A stretch of 64,000 nt of DNA from Ceratothoa steindachneri (GCA_963969495.1 OZ018324.1:50157361-50221360), one strand, 5' to 3'; positions 34,619 to 47,060 are shown, counted from the first letter of the stretch. Translations and numbers: made by a program. The notes: generated from the sequence alone by a model not told the origin.

Positions 34619-36310
34619 ACTTTTTCCCAGCTGTTTTGCTCAAAATAGCAACACTATTATTATATTTTCATTATGCTGTGTTAAATCCTTCAATTTTTAT
34701 TTCAGATGTGTTTTGGGGGGTGAACACGCTAATAGCTTTTGAATGAAAGTCGCCCATCTAGATATATATGAGAGAAAATGAAGGATAATTATACCCATTA
34801 AGCATACCTCATGTATATATTTAACAATTGTCACAAGGGCTAATATGGGCAAACCTGGAAAGAATTAGAAGATTGTGTAAAACATCAAACCAATGTACGT
34901 ACCCTTAGCAAACAAGCTGCTCTTTTTTTACACATGTATGACCATACTCTGAAATCACATAGTGCCCAATCAGTCAGTGGATGCAGCGATTACATTTCAA
35001 GAAATATTTTAGTGTATATATCCATTAACATGTTCCCAAACTTCAATATTAGCCCTGGTTTGTTTATGGTAGACCCGATCCTCACTTCATATATAAATTC
35101 ACAAATAAATATGTTTCAGGATATTGTACCCCCTAATTAGGGTTCAGAGAAAAGTAGTCTAATCCTCCCCCCTCTCTCTACTATTTAAGCAAACATATGT
35201 CCTGCCTTTTGTTACTCATTGATGAGGTCTTTAAGAATAAAGACGAAAGTGCTCTGAATTGCTTTTTCACTTTTCCTTTGTGGGCGTTTCTTCATAATTT
35301 GACTTGCATGCATATTGTGAGATTTTCTCATTTAACAGAAAAGTATAATTATAGTACATGATTATTTGGCCACAATGAATTATTTGACCACATGAGCGTT
35401 ATTTTGATGAATGACTTCAAAATCCCTATCATGCATGGAATCTGTCAATTTCTTACTAGTAGCAGGTTGGACTGCCCCTGCTGCAGCTTTGATGATCGCC
35501 CATAAGACTTCTTTAGACAAAACGGACATTCATTGGTATAAACATCTTGTTTAATGATGGACCACAAATTTTTGATTAGGTTGAGATCTGAAGAGGCTGG
35601 TAGCCATACCATCAACTTGTCACCTCATATGCTGTAAGAGCTTAGAAACCCTTGTCTGGACCAAGATGGAGCGTAGTCGACGGTCATGCATTTAAACTAG
35701 AGTCCTTAGAAGTGACAACAGTATATCATCTAGCCAGGAATCCAAGACATCCTTCAAGCACCCTGACTGGGCCAACAAGTCTGAGTCCAATTGTACATTC
35801 CCACAACATGACTCCATCTGTCTGCTGTTGACCTCGCAAATGTTGGTGACAGTCATCTCTGAAATAGACTCAACCATTTGTCCAACCATCAGGTCCATCA
35901 AGGGTCATCCTGGTCTCATCAGTTAAGAGAACACAATTCATGTTCAACATCATGTACTTCTAGACATATTGAAGCCTTAAAGGAGGCAGTTTCAGGGGAT
36001 CTCGCACAGATGCCATGGTCCCTAGAATAGGTTTCCTGATTTACTTCAATACTAAGGGTCCTTCAGAAATCATCTAACTGTGTCCACATGGCAACTAACT
36101 TCTCCGTAACAACATGAAGAGCAGTGCCTTCAACACTTTCTTCACCATTGAGGCCTCCGCGATGTCCCAAAGTTCTTAAAGAGGATAGATGATATTAGCG
36201 TGGGTCACCCCCAAAATGACAAATCTGAAATAAAAATTGAAGGATGTAACACAGAAAAATGAAAACATAACATTAGTATTAGAATATTGTGCAGAACAGC
36301 TGGGAAAATA
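34619..36310 (-). mobile_element. Tc1-type DNA transposon with ~100-bp inverted repeats (dead)
   Basis: Left arm 34,619-34,724 and right arm 36,203-36,310 are inverted repeats (TTTTCCCAGCTGTTTTGC outward, ATTTTTATTTCAGATGTG inward; the right arm reads the complement). Between them, on the minus strand, lie transposase pieces in order: VLLTDETRMTLDGPDGW (first catalytic Asp block), QQTDGVMLWECTIGLRLVGP, then LQISTQSKICGPS-like sequence. These match Tc1/Tc3-type transposases. There are stops and frame changes throughout. The left interior (34,725-35,350) is not transposase-like and may be a later insertion. Confidence 0.7.
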
Positions 36311-36339
36311 GTCCTCACATACTCTTTGGTGCCCTCATT

Positions 36340-37520
36340 CCTTAAACTTTTTACATGTCCATCCAGGAACCCAGCAGGAGATAATCTCCTAGTTTTTTAG
36401 GAGATGGATAGATGGATGTATTGATGCTGGTCACATGTCGCACACTTCACAGTGATCACACCGTAATTCAATTTTATAAGGAGAGGAGGGCAGGAAATAC
36501 ACTTGTCACTCCCCCATCAGATGCTACAAGGCTGGATGAGCCAGTCTCAGCCATATCCTTCTCCAAGCTGACAAAGGACTTGGCTGACTTATGGGTTCAT
36601 CAAAGGCTGGGAAGAGAAGTTACCCGAGGGAAGCTCCAAAAGTGGTAAAGGGGAAACCCCTTTATAAATAGTGAGAGGGAAGCCACCAGTAAGAAACATG
36701 TAGTTGAATTTCTTGCTCACTCTGGCAGCTAAGTTGGGTCAGGTTTCACAAATAGGGATGTCAGAAATTTTGTCAACATATGAAAACTCGGTGTTTTTGT
36801 AATATGAGAAGTAAGGGTGTTTGGCTATATCCAGCATCCAGTTATTCCCGCCTATCCCATGATGGCTTTCCAGACTTTTAAGGGGTGCATTAAAGTTTGT
36901 GGTTTGTGCCTATGCAGCGAGACACTGGGCAGAAGTTGCCCAGTGGACTGGTCTCTCCCCAAAGGCTGCTGCTCCCAACTGAGCAACAAGAGAGGCAGAT
37001 CAACATAGCGGATTCCTTACTCAGTCATACTAATCATTGACAAGATGGCCAGGATCTAAAGATCTGTAATGTGATAGACCCAGATATGGGACCCAAGACT
37101 TTTAGTTGATCTGACAGCCACGGAAGCAGTAAAAGCTGCCTGCCATAAGCAATACAGCCTTATGGAACCAAGAATAGAAGCAGGGAGGTGGTCAACCCAT
37201 TAGGCACACAGAAGAGCTTATTGGGATAACATTTATCTTCCCATTAATCATACTACAATGCTCTAGCTAGACTCATCAAGCCTAGTGTCTTGGAACCTGT
37301 GAGTATTGTTTTATAGGTTCCAAAGTCTCTCACCTACCACGGCATGAGGTAGCTGGTCAAGTCCTTAAACCTAGATAGAGGAAGTAATGAGGGCGTACTC
37401 TTAAAAAATGTTGGTGCAGAGAGGGAAAGGGACAATGCACCAGCTTCCCCAGGCCCAGTCAGAGTTTAATTCAACCCAGTGAGCCAGGGCTTGTCTATTG
37501 GCACTCAATCACAGAGGGCA
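36340..37520. repeat. Mosaic of family-1 fragments and dispersed repeat
   Basis: 36,361-36,390 matches the RNase H region of family 1 (CCAGGAACCCAGCAG). 36,480-36,660 resembles the ORF1-start region seen at 23,530 and 45,340. 37,120-37,520 is the unclassified repeat, with GGCATGAGGTAGCTGGTCAA shared with 980-1,005. No intact gene. Confidence 0.55.
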
Positions 37521-40429
37521 TGCCAAAATCAAAACACAATGGCAATCTACCAACAAGCTTTTGTATCAACACCAAGCTATTCCATGCACTTTCACACTCA
37601 TTAATTACTTGCATTAGTTCCAACTCTTCACACTGCTCTTCTATCTTCTGAGCTACAAGGTGAGGGAAATGATGTGGTTTCTGGTAGGTTGTCATATCAT
37701 CCCTCAATACAATTTTAAGTTCTGGAAGTTGAGCTCTCCCGAAGCTAGGTCATCCTTACTTACACTCTTTCATGCAAACATTCTATTAACTTGCACTTTC
37801 TCATTATCAGGAAAATATTTCTTCAATCTTACCCTGCGAGGGAATGCCCTTGATGGACCACCGTGAGAGAAAGCCCCCTCAGAAATACCCATCTATTCTT
37901 TCAAGACCACATGCACTAGCGTGAGAATTTTAGAAAGTTTGAGAAAGAATCAGTCTCTCACTTAATCACCCATCACGCTGTGTGTTTGCTTTCGGACACC
38001 ACACGTACCCCCTTCCCTGCGATAACACTGTGCGCAGCAACATTAACCCTACCCCATATCGCAGGGCAAGTTTCATTGTATGGAACAGCGCATTATCATG
38101 AAATGAGTTTGCTTAGACTGGTGCCAAGAATCCCCTAGGGACTGCAAGGCCCTGAGGCGTCTATCGGATCAGCCACCCGGGTATTTAACATGAAGCTCAC
38201 CATCCCTCAAGGAGATTGAAAGCCCGCCATCCACTCCGTTCAGAATGCCATCTGTTTCCCATGAACCTCTGTACCCGTCGTCGTACTTCGTCGAAGATCT
38301 ACCCTCGTTAAGCTTTGGCCCCTGTTCAGAGGAAAGCTATCGAGCCCCCTTCTTCCTGGAGAGTTGTGCGGCCCTCTCATCTTTACCACCCCTTCAAGAT
38401 TGCTGTTCTTTCGAGACTGAGACTCCCTGCCGATCTGCAGAATCGTCTCAAGTTGAGATTATGTCTCTCTGGAGCAGAGAAAATCTCATTCAACACAAAG
38501 TAATCCAACCCCATCTTCGAGCTCCTCCCCCCTCAGGACTCCCTGAAGTATCTTCTTGGAAACCTGCGCCATTGTCTCCCCCCCCCCCTCCCATTCGCCA
38601 GTGCTTGAAGGTAAATCAATCTTGTATGGTCATCCCCAGATTACCTTGTTAATCTTCACTTTAATTCATTTAACTACCATAAGTAATTTGTTCACCCCTT
38701 TTGTATATATATAAATTGCCCCCTTTTATTATATTAAAATTATATTTTGGGGTATTGTCTTTATATATCCTTTGAACTGCAACTTGGCAAGCCATTAGTC
38801 TAAACCCAGTCAACCGTAAAGCGTACGCTTTATTAATCGCCCCAGACATATCTCAAGCAGCTTTTGGTCAGCTGTCTGCCCGTGCTTGTGTACTATTCTG
38901 AGCGCCGAGCTAGTCTACACAGGCATACCTTGACATACCATCTCTCTCAATTCATCATAGACCCACTTACCAACAGTCTCATTTCCTACATTCTCACTCA
39001 CATGAATCAGATCCCTATAATTTTCATCAATCACTGCATTCAACACACTCGCCCTTCATTCCTGGATTCACTTATATAAAGCAAAAGGATCACTCATATT
39101 CATCAATCAGTCACACATTCAAGTCATGCTTTTTACCTTTTATGCAGCTTTGTCCATCCACTTAGTCATTACTGCCATACAAACTAATCCCCAATACATC
39201 ATCTTAGCCTACTTTCATAGCACTGTACTTTTATATAACTGCAGTCTTTTCTTCAACTACGTCTACTCCACTAAAATCACTTCCTAAAATATTCCCAATG
39301 CCCATTATTAACAATCTTCTTTTCAATATTTCCTTCACAGGGATGCAACACCAATCTACTTCCTTTCATGAAATCAAACCAAAAAATAACTTGATACTCA
39401 GTACTCACCTCATTAATCACACAAAATTCACATTTATTCATCGAAATCTCATGCATTCTTACTGATAATTGCACTACTTCCACCAAAGGCAAATTTTCAA
39501 TTCAAATCAAACTGCCTCCATAATATGTACTGTAGCAAACTTTGTATTAGTGGTTACAGGTTTGAGGGTTTTGTATAATAATAAACTCAATAATGACGAG
39601 CCCACTGATTGATGGCTGATAATGTTTTCGCATGGATGCAGATTGTACAAAGGAGATAGACTTTGTGGTGGAGTGAATGTGAGTGTTTGTAGGGCCATTC
39701 TCCCACCCCCTTTCTAGCAGACCTCTTCCTCCCTCTGTAAGAATGTGTGTCTAAATGGGGAGATGTTTTTTTTATATAAATATATAATGGATTTCATGTT
39801 TTATTTTATTTTTTTTCCAGGAGCCACTCTGTTAAATATATAGATTATTATTACTGCGTTTGTAAAGAGTGGCTGAGATAGAAAAGTTTGGCACTAACTC
39901 AATTGAATTTATTGTAGTCCCATTAGGATGGAAAGGACTTTAATAGCCTCAATACCGCGATCAGATATCATTATTATATTGAGTTCAGAGGCGCCAGACC
40001 CTTAAGATGCGTGCACCCAATTTTGGTCACAAGAGTGACTGCCGGTAAGACCTTACCCCAGGGAACCCTAAAACCCCAAACTGAAAAGCGTGGTACCACG
40101 TAAGATAAAAAGGCCCCCCCTTTTTTTTGCTTGATTGATTTTCTCTTGTTCGTTTAGGTAAAATTTTGTTTGGTGATAGGACTGCTTAATTTGGGGGTGT
40201 ATACATTGTAATTGTAAATTTATCTATCTTATACTTTTTGTTTGTGTATATATAATTAATGGGATCTCAAATATATTTACCCCATATTGGGGGGGGTAAA
40301 GGACTGTATATACAATCCGTTTCATTTTCCCCTCAATTTCTCATATCCAACTTAGTGTAGGAAGCGGGTTGGATAGATTGGGGTTAGAGTGTAGGTTCGG
40401 GGCCCGCTACAACTTTATGAGGATTTTTT
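37521..40429. other. Unassigned CHK2 intron DNA
   Basis: Nothing recognised with confidence. A plus-strand frame of 135 codons (38,245-38,652) begins MPSVSHEPLYPSSYFVEDLP and is Pro/Ser-rich; its low complexity and poly-C run argue against a real gene. A TATA-rich stretch follows at 38,703-38,760. Confidence 0.4.
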
Positions 40430-40495
40430 TTTTACTGAGATGACTGATAGGCCCTGGTGGCTTTTGCATCCTTTATTTTTTTGTTTTGTTTTGTT
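40430..40495 (+). mobile_element. CR1-type 3' end with hairpin and (TTTTG)n tail
   Basis: GATGACTGATAGGCCCTGGT at 40,439, then GGCTTTTGCATCC, matches the CR1 hairpin module in the opposite orientation. It is followed by TTTTTTTGTTTTGTTTTGTT, a different tail from the TTATG repeats of the minus-strand copies, so this is a related but distinct family. No coding sequence remains next to it. Confidence 0.6.
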
Positions 40496-41477
40496 GTGTC
40501 ACACTTTCTGTAATGCTGTCATATACATCTTTATATATCAGATTCTTCTTACATCCTGAGTCAATTGAAGACATACCCTTCAATCATTACACTCAGGCAT
40601 TCATTATTACTTCCTGACCCTATTAACACATCAAAGATTCACCCCTGCAGAGGAAACATCATTATGCACCCTCTAATTTAATAGTTTCCCAATACTTGGG
40701 AATTCATTCCATTCACTCAAGGTTGGTTTGTCAGTGGGTCTTTGTCTCTAAGAACAAGACCTGGGCCATATGTCTCACTCTAATACAATTGCCACACATT
40801 TGCCTCACTTTCATATATATAAATCCTTACAAAATTCCACAGTTAATGCATGCAGACCTACTAGGCTGGATCATGCTATCAACATGAACATGAAAGAAAT
40901 CTTACCATGAGAGGTCTAAATTATGTGTTTTACATATGTAGTTCAAATACGAGCTTTTGGGAGGGGATATGATATTGCTAACCTAAATTATTTTTTATGT
41001 CTGAATTGCCAATTTTACCTTTTTGACCCCCTTTATACATTAAAAGATATAAAGCAAATCATGTAGTTTGAAAAAGCGAAATCAAATTTCCATATTTATT
41101 CACAGGTGAACTGCATTTATATCACTGGATACAATTGTAAACATCCATGCTCTTGACTTTTTTAACTTAGCTAGTTTGCACAAGTCTTGCTTTGAGTCAT
41201 TCCTGGATATCAGCTTGCTGCTGATCTCCTGATCCTTCCATCTCTCTTTTTTGAAGTTTTTCACCATAGAGGTGCTTGGAGAGCAGGTGAGAGGTGGTTC
41301 TGACACATTTTATGATCAGCTGATCAGGTGACCAATACTTGAAGCATCACAAATGATGTCAGGTATCCTTCTGGTTGTAAAATATGAATCCTGCAGCAGA
41401 GTATATGTGTCCTATCCTTCATATACTCAGAGCATAGTAGTGTTTTGATGATGGCTTTACTGTGGGCATAACAAACA
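40496..41477. other. Unassigned CHK2 intron DNA
   Basis: AT-rich DNA with no recognised gene or repeat before the mariner at 41,480. Confidence 0.5.
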
Positions 41478-41479
41478 TA

Positions 41480-42411
41480 CTAGGCGCGGTCAATAAGTTT
41501 TGCAATTCGGATATAAGGAAACGAGATATGAGGAAAAGTGTTCTATTATTTTTCAATATAACTACCCTTGACTTCAATGCACTTGCGCCACTTGTCCCTG
41601 AGGCTTCGAATTGCCGACAACCAGAAATCTCCCGACTGCTGTTCAATCCACTCCTGGACGGCGATCTGGACATCTTCATCGTCCCCAAACCGGCATCCAC
41701 GCAGAGCAACCTTGAGCAGGCAGAATAAAAAGTAGCTGCTAGGGGCCAGATCTGGACTGTAGGGGAGATGGTTGAGCTCCTCGAATCTGCACTCGCGCAG
41801 GGCAGCTTGTGCAACTCTGGCCTTGTGGACTTTGACGACCTTGAAGCCGATCATGGAGCGTGAGGTTTCTAGGGACCCAACGGGCAGAGACCTTGGTCAT
41901 AGCCAAATTGTCGTGGATGATGTTGATAACACTTCTATGTGATATTCCAAGTTCTTGCTCGATTTCTTCGACCTTCACCCGTCGATTTTCGAGGATCATC
42001 TTCTCCACACGGGCCACATTGTCCTCGTTGGTCACGTCTGATGGGCGTCCTGGACGGGGGTCATCTTCAAGGAACTCACGACCATGGCGGAACTCCCTAT
42101 TCCAGCGAGCAATGGTTGCAAAGAAAGGGGCAGTGTCGGTGTACACTGCAACCATGCATTCATGGATCTCTTTTGCATTCTTGCCTTCCTTGGTAAAAAA
42201 TTTTATCACTGCGCAGTGCTCAACCTTCTCCATTGTTGAAAAATTTGTGACTGACGATCTGCGGTAAGCTACTGCTTCTTAAATAGACGAGGCAGGAGCG
42301 TGCGGCTGCAGGTCTTGACTTGTCATAACTTGTCCTAACACCCCCACAAACAGCCATCCCCCTTCCTCTGTTTTGCCCTACCGATTCGCGAAACTTATTG
42401 ACCACCCCTTG
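41480..42411 (-). mobile_element. Mariner, internally deleted, minus strand
   Basis: 932 bases flanked by TA (41,478-41,479 and 42,412-42,413). Terminal inverted repeats share GGTCAATAAGTTTYGC. Transposase on the minus strand starts at 42,233 (MEKVEHCAVIKFFTKEGKNA), keeps both helix-turn-helix regions (RPGRPSDVTNED, EQELGISHRSVINIIHDNL), then jumps after HDRLQ to VHKARVAQAALRE. About 290 bases with the first two catalytic Asp residues are gone, and the third block reads SPDLAPSSYFLF, so that Asp is Ser. It cannot encode an active enzyme but keeps the ends a transposase binds. Confidence 0.92.
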
Positions 42412-42413
42412 TA

Positions 42414-43599
42414 TCTTCTCACATTTGTTATCATAATGTCCAGCTCCTCCTTCCACTGTGACTTGAGGCAGTCCAGCTGAAAGATGATGTGGCCAGGCCC
42501 TTCAATCCAGGAATGCTTAACATTGAACTGAAAAGGATGGATAATAGACTACAATGATGAATTCCACAAGGAATGGAAGACTGTTCACTGTAAGTCTGTG
42601 CTTTGACACCCAGAGCCTGAGAAATCTGTTTGCTGTAGTGAGTCGGTAGTTGTGGTTTACTTATCCTATCTCCAAAAGAGCCAGCCTTGTAGTAATTACT
42701 TCATTCCTGAATGGAAAGAAATTCTTAGCCAGTGTTTGATCAGTTGAAAGGTCTTGAATGACTTTGTCAGGTAGCTTAATCACTCGAGGGCCAACAGAAA
42801 TCCAGGTGAAGTTTGGATTGATATCAAAGTGTGTAGCAGAATCAAGGAGCTTTCTTATTGGATGGATAATTTGTTGTCTGATAGAGTCGGGCCATCCTGC
42901 GCCAGCAGGATGGATGAATGTATGGTGCTAGTCCACTGATGCACGCTGCTTGGTGATCATACCAAAATAATTAGCAACTTTGGATTTATGGGAATGGTGG
43001 GGTGATTATGCAGGGGTGAATGAAGCAAGTAAAATAATAAATTAGTAAAAACAAAATGTTAAATTTCTTCTAAAGTTCGTGGAGTAGATTGGTTTCTTTG
43101 AGGTAGAAGATGATACCACAACTGGGGCATATGTTCCCTGCCATTAATGCTATCCACAGAATTAATGGCTGGTGCATTTCAGTCATTCAGAAATACTGCC
43201 CAGGATGCAAACTGGGTCCCGTTGACCAAATGCCAACTATAGAATTTTACACCCTTTCTTGCCCCCCCCCCCCCCAGGAGGTAGGGGAACTTTGGGATGA
43301 TTGTGGCTGCCAATATTCCACAGCTATTATCATTTTATATCAAAGGGACTATATTGGAAAAGGCAGCAAGGACATAACTGTCAAAATTGCAATATTATTT
43401 AAATTTTTTTTTACAACAACAGCAGGAACTAAGACTAAAACAAATAGCAAAACAAGAAATAACACCAAAACGCATACACCACCAGCAGATGCTCACATCC
43501 TTCCGGCAAAGGAGCATGCAAGCAATGCCTAAAAACCCTCCTCCAAGAACTTCACAGTTGGGAGTAAACATACCCATCCTGAATATGAGAGATGAGGGA
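42414..43599. other. Unassigned CHK2 intron DNA with poly-C run
   Basis: No gene or repeat family assigned. A run of 14 C residues lies at 43,262-43,275. Confidence 0.5.
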
Positions 43600-43683
43600 T
43601 GAGCGAGAGTGACTCCTCATCCTGGTGCTGGAACATGTAATGTGCATGAAGATCCCTCAGATTGGACAATCAACAAAAATGTG

Positions 43684-44328
43684 TCAGATTGGCTGGGAGA
43701 CCAAACAGCCATCAGAGAAAGGTGGGGCAGCAAAACCTTTATACCCCGGGAGGATGGCAGGGGGCATGCACCCAGCATGGTCTCTTGCAAAAAGAGATCT
43801 AAAGGAAAACACGAGGAGAAAAACATATGCAACTCCTCCAAGTTGGCCGGAAGTCTGGCAATTCCATTGAAGGAATATGCCCTCCAGGACTAGTTCGGAG
43901 GAGATGCGGGGGGCCCACTTTGAAGTGAAGAGCTTCACGAGAAAGGCCGTACGCTTCGCGGAGGCAGAACTCCGGGGACTGTTGGCCAGACAATGCGGTG
44001 AAAGCGCTGTCGCCTTCGAGGACTTATCTGGGGAGGTTGGGCTCGCCGTGCTAGACTTTTCCTCGCTCCGCCTCGAAATCTTAGGGGGGCGAGGCGGTTT
44101 AGGAGGCGGGAGGTCATCCTTTGAAAGATCTATCATCTTAGAGTCACACAGACTAGCTCTGGGGGTGGGCGTAGGAGCCGAAGCTTCTTTGGTGCTGTCC
44201 TCCTTTCGGGGAGCAGCTTTAGGAACCGGGGAAGATGGCCTCACGATCACCTTCAGGGGTTTTGCCTCCTGTGAGTCTAACCACTCGGTGGAGGTGCGCA
44301 GCAAAATCACCTTACGGGAAACGGTCAC
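43684..44328 (-). pseudogene. Family 1 copy C: ORF1 tail in frame with endonuclease start
   Basis: A 214-codon open frame. It starts MTVSRKVILLRTSTEWLDSQ (ORF1 tail), passes through a Lys/Pro/Ser-rich linker (DLPPPKPPRPPKISRRSEEK) and enters LEGIFLQWNC, the start of the endonuclease, then CRGLR is disrupted. It ends at the deletion junction. In copies A and B the same join is broken by indels or a stop, so this copy is the best view of how the two regions are linked. Confidence 0.65.
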
Positions 44329-44329
44329 G

Positions 44330-45539
44330 CTGGAGGGAGAGGGAAACCTAGCTTTAGCTGAGGCTGGGTTTAAACCCTTTGTGCTGCCAGCTCTACGAGG
44401 GAAGCACCCGGGGTGGGTAGAACCCGCAGGAGGGTTTCGAATAGGCGCCGAAACGACGGTGAATGTAGTCCTGGAGGGGCCAGGAGCAGAGGGCGAGCAC
44501 AGGGTCTCTCTTTTAACAGTGGGGCATAGGACTTCCCATGCAGCACCGGCCGCGCCAGGACAAAGTCCTTAGCCTCGCGTACCCTGAACGGCCAGGAATT
44601 CCTTCTCCAGGAGATATCCACCACGTTGCTTCGAAAAGCGGGGTGCGGCTCTCCGAAAATGACACACTTGACCATACACGATTTGGACTTATCGTGTGCA
44701 TCCTTAGAGCAACTTACACAGATTTCTGGTAACCTAGACTTTGCACATCTACAGGAGCAATGGCAATAGTAGCACCTCCGCGGCAGTGGCACGAATGCCT
44801 TCAAGCGGTAGCGATACTAACCTGCACGCACCGACTAAGGGAGCCTGTCATGGTCGAATGTGATCAAGAGTCTAGAGGTAGGTCTTGAGGCCCCTCCCTG
44901 TTTTCTTATCACACATATGACTGACCACTCTATGGTGGACCAGCTCTAAGGTGATGTCCTCTATGGAGTAGTCCGTAGATGGTAGAGAGTGGCCTTACAC
45001 TCACCGGTGTGCCTTTAAGTGTTCGAAGGTAACACATCATGGCCACCTCTGAGGGATCCAACGCATTCGCCAGAAGGTTCCCATCTGAGAAACGTGACAC
45101 CTTTGGTTCTTTACCAATCAAGCTAGCTAATTCTCTCTTCTGATGGATCATGTTCCCCTTGGACAACATGCTGCCATCAGTGGAGGGAATAACCAGAAAG
45201 TGTTTGAAGCCAGAAGACTCGAAAATGCCAGGTAGTCTCTGAATGAGAGCCCACAACGTAATCGAGGATACCCTCAACACACTTGCGACCTTGTTTTTGG
45301 TCTAGACCCGCCTGAGGAACCTTTATCCTCTTCTTGCTTCTTTTCTTTTGGAGAGAGGAGGGTGGGGAATAAACCTGCTTCTCTCCCCCGCTGGAAGGAG
45401 CCCCTAAGCCAGATGGACCGGCCTCACCTGGCTGGTTGGAAGCCTGAGCTGTCTGAAGAGAAGCTTGCACAGGGGGTGGACTCAGGTTTGACCCCATGAA
45501 AGATCCAGTCATCTGGGGTGGGGTCACCTCCAGAACCAT
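44330..45539 (-). pseudogene. Family 1 copy C ORF1 with most complete N-terminus
   Basis: Minus strand from 45,539: MVLEVTPPQMTGSFMGSNLS, a Pro/Ser-rich stretch, SSLQKKRSKKRIKVPQ, then after a frame change IQRLPGIFESSGFKHFLVIP, STDGSMLSKGNMIHQKRELA, then MKAFVPLPRRCYYCH. The first knuckle is damaged by a deletion; CVSCSKDAHDKSKSC remains, and the third reads CVIFGEPHPAF with lost cysteines. It shows that the family ORF1 extends further upstream than copy A preserves. Confidence 0.7.
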
Positions 45540-46000
45540 GTCAATCTTTCATCGGATTCAAGTCTGACCAGCAAACCACCTCCATTGGGGAAGAGAAAGG
45601 GAAATAGTCATGACGACCCCCTCACCCCCACCCCACAATGCCAAACTACACAATTGTTGCAGGACTGCAAGATGCATGGCCAATGCACTCCGCTTTCCCT
45701 TGCGCCCTAAGTGAGTTGGCCTTATCAATTTTCTCCCACTGGGAATGGTTTATTTGCCTACCCTCTTGGCAGTCCCTTGTGATATAATAAGAGAGACTGA
45801 AATTGCTCTAAAGATAGTCATTTATTGGCGAGTCCACACAAGGGGCGAGGGGAAACCCCCCCTCACCCATAGGCCTAGGAGTGGAGGCTTAGTCCTCTCC
45901 AGTAGGAGAGGGTCGGAGGGGCCCCTGGGAAATCATAGGAGGGGGGGGGGCACATCCTTTTCATAGGTTGAGCTACCTGAGAGTGGCTCCATAGAGGGCT

Positions 46001-46860
46001 TAAAAAAGATGCTAAATAATAATAAAATTAATAGTATCAAATAATACTAAATATAAATATTAAATAATGCTAATTTTAGTAAGTAATAATAATGATAATA
46101 ACACTAATAATCATAAATAATTATAATATAATATATCATAAATAGTAATATAAAAATCATACTAAATAATAATATATAATAACAACCCATACTTCGTATT
46201 TTTTCTTACAGAAAGAACTTGATTCCACAGGCACTCCTTCGTCGTGTGGCCTACGGCCTATTTGCTATTCTAAACCATTTTTTTTAATCCCCTTTATAGA
46301 CTTTATTTTAACACCCTGAACACCTTTTTCAAAATAGATACCCGGAAACATTTTTTTAAAGTTATTTCATCTTTTATTATATTGTCTTTATCCCTTGAAG
46401 ATTTATATATAGTTGAGAATTTTCCAAACCCTTTTTTCCACATAGACACCGTGAAACCTTTTTTTTAGTTATTTCACCCGGTTTGATATATAGAAAAACC
46501 TTCGTCAGATCTCTTTTTTTCATCTAAATTTGTTTTATATACGAAATGATAGTAAAAAAGTGCCAGAGCCCTAATTTTAATACATTTTTTGAACTTCACG
46601 ATTTGTATGTTTTTTCATTCCAAATCATTCGATAATTATATTTATTTTTTTCTGAACTCTTAGAAAGAACTTTGATAAAAGCTCAAAACATACAAAAAAC
46701 AGCCCTGCGAATAAAAGTTTCAAATAAACCTAAACTCAAAAACATGAAAGGTTACTTGTCCACTAAGCAAAAAAAACATTTTCAAAAATTTCAAAAATTC
46801 ACCAAGTTAAATTATAGAGTTAAGGATAAGAATGATAATAATAATAATAATGATACTACT
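46001..46860. other. AT-rich low-complexity DNA
   Basis: Imperfect TAA/ATA arrays at 46,015-46,190 and 46,830-46,860 with AT-rich DNA between. No gene. A small plus-strand ORF (46,672-46,875) is low complexity and not convincing. Confidence 0.7.
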
Positions 46861-47060
46861 AAAAAGGTAAAGTAGTGCTGAATGGGGGTGAGAGGAAAGC
46901 GCACCACCACTTTTCCCAGGCCCCATCAGAGTTTAAATCAACCCAGAGACAGGACTTCCCTAATTTGCACTCAGGGAAGGAGGCTGTGCAACTCCTCCAG
47001 TTACCAAATGTAATAGGCTACATAGGGCACACCCCTGCGGGGTTGCTTCTTCAAGTCAAT
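46861..47060. repeat. Unclassified dispersed repeat copy
   Basis: AAAAGGTAAAGTAGTGCTGA, then CAACCCAGAGACAGGACTTC, then GTAATAGGCTACATAGGGCA, in the same order as at 12.1, 15.3, 20.3 and 37.4 kb. It starts in a TAA array, as at 20,301. Confidence 0.6.

Larger units (their letters stand above)
43600..46000 (-). mobile_element. Family 1 LINE copy C, internally deleted
   Basis: Minus strand, in element order: 5' block (46,000-45,650), ORF1 (45,539-44,330), start of ORF2 endonuclease (to about 43,690). At about 43,685 it joins directly to sequence from near the end of ORF2 (GTGCATGAAGATCCCTCAGA region, as at 63,735), so the RT and RNase H were lost. The reading frame 44,328-43,684 runs without a stop from the ORF1 tail into the endonuclease. 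Confidence 0.8.

Noticed and set aside
38245..38652. 135-codon plus-strand Pro/Ser-rich ORF
   Set aside because: Low-complexity composition with a poly-C run and no recognised domain.
43877..44572. 231-codon plus-strand ORF
   Set aside because: It is the antisense shadow of the family-1 ORF1/endonuclease frame on the minus strand.
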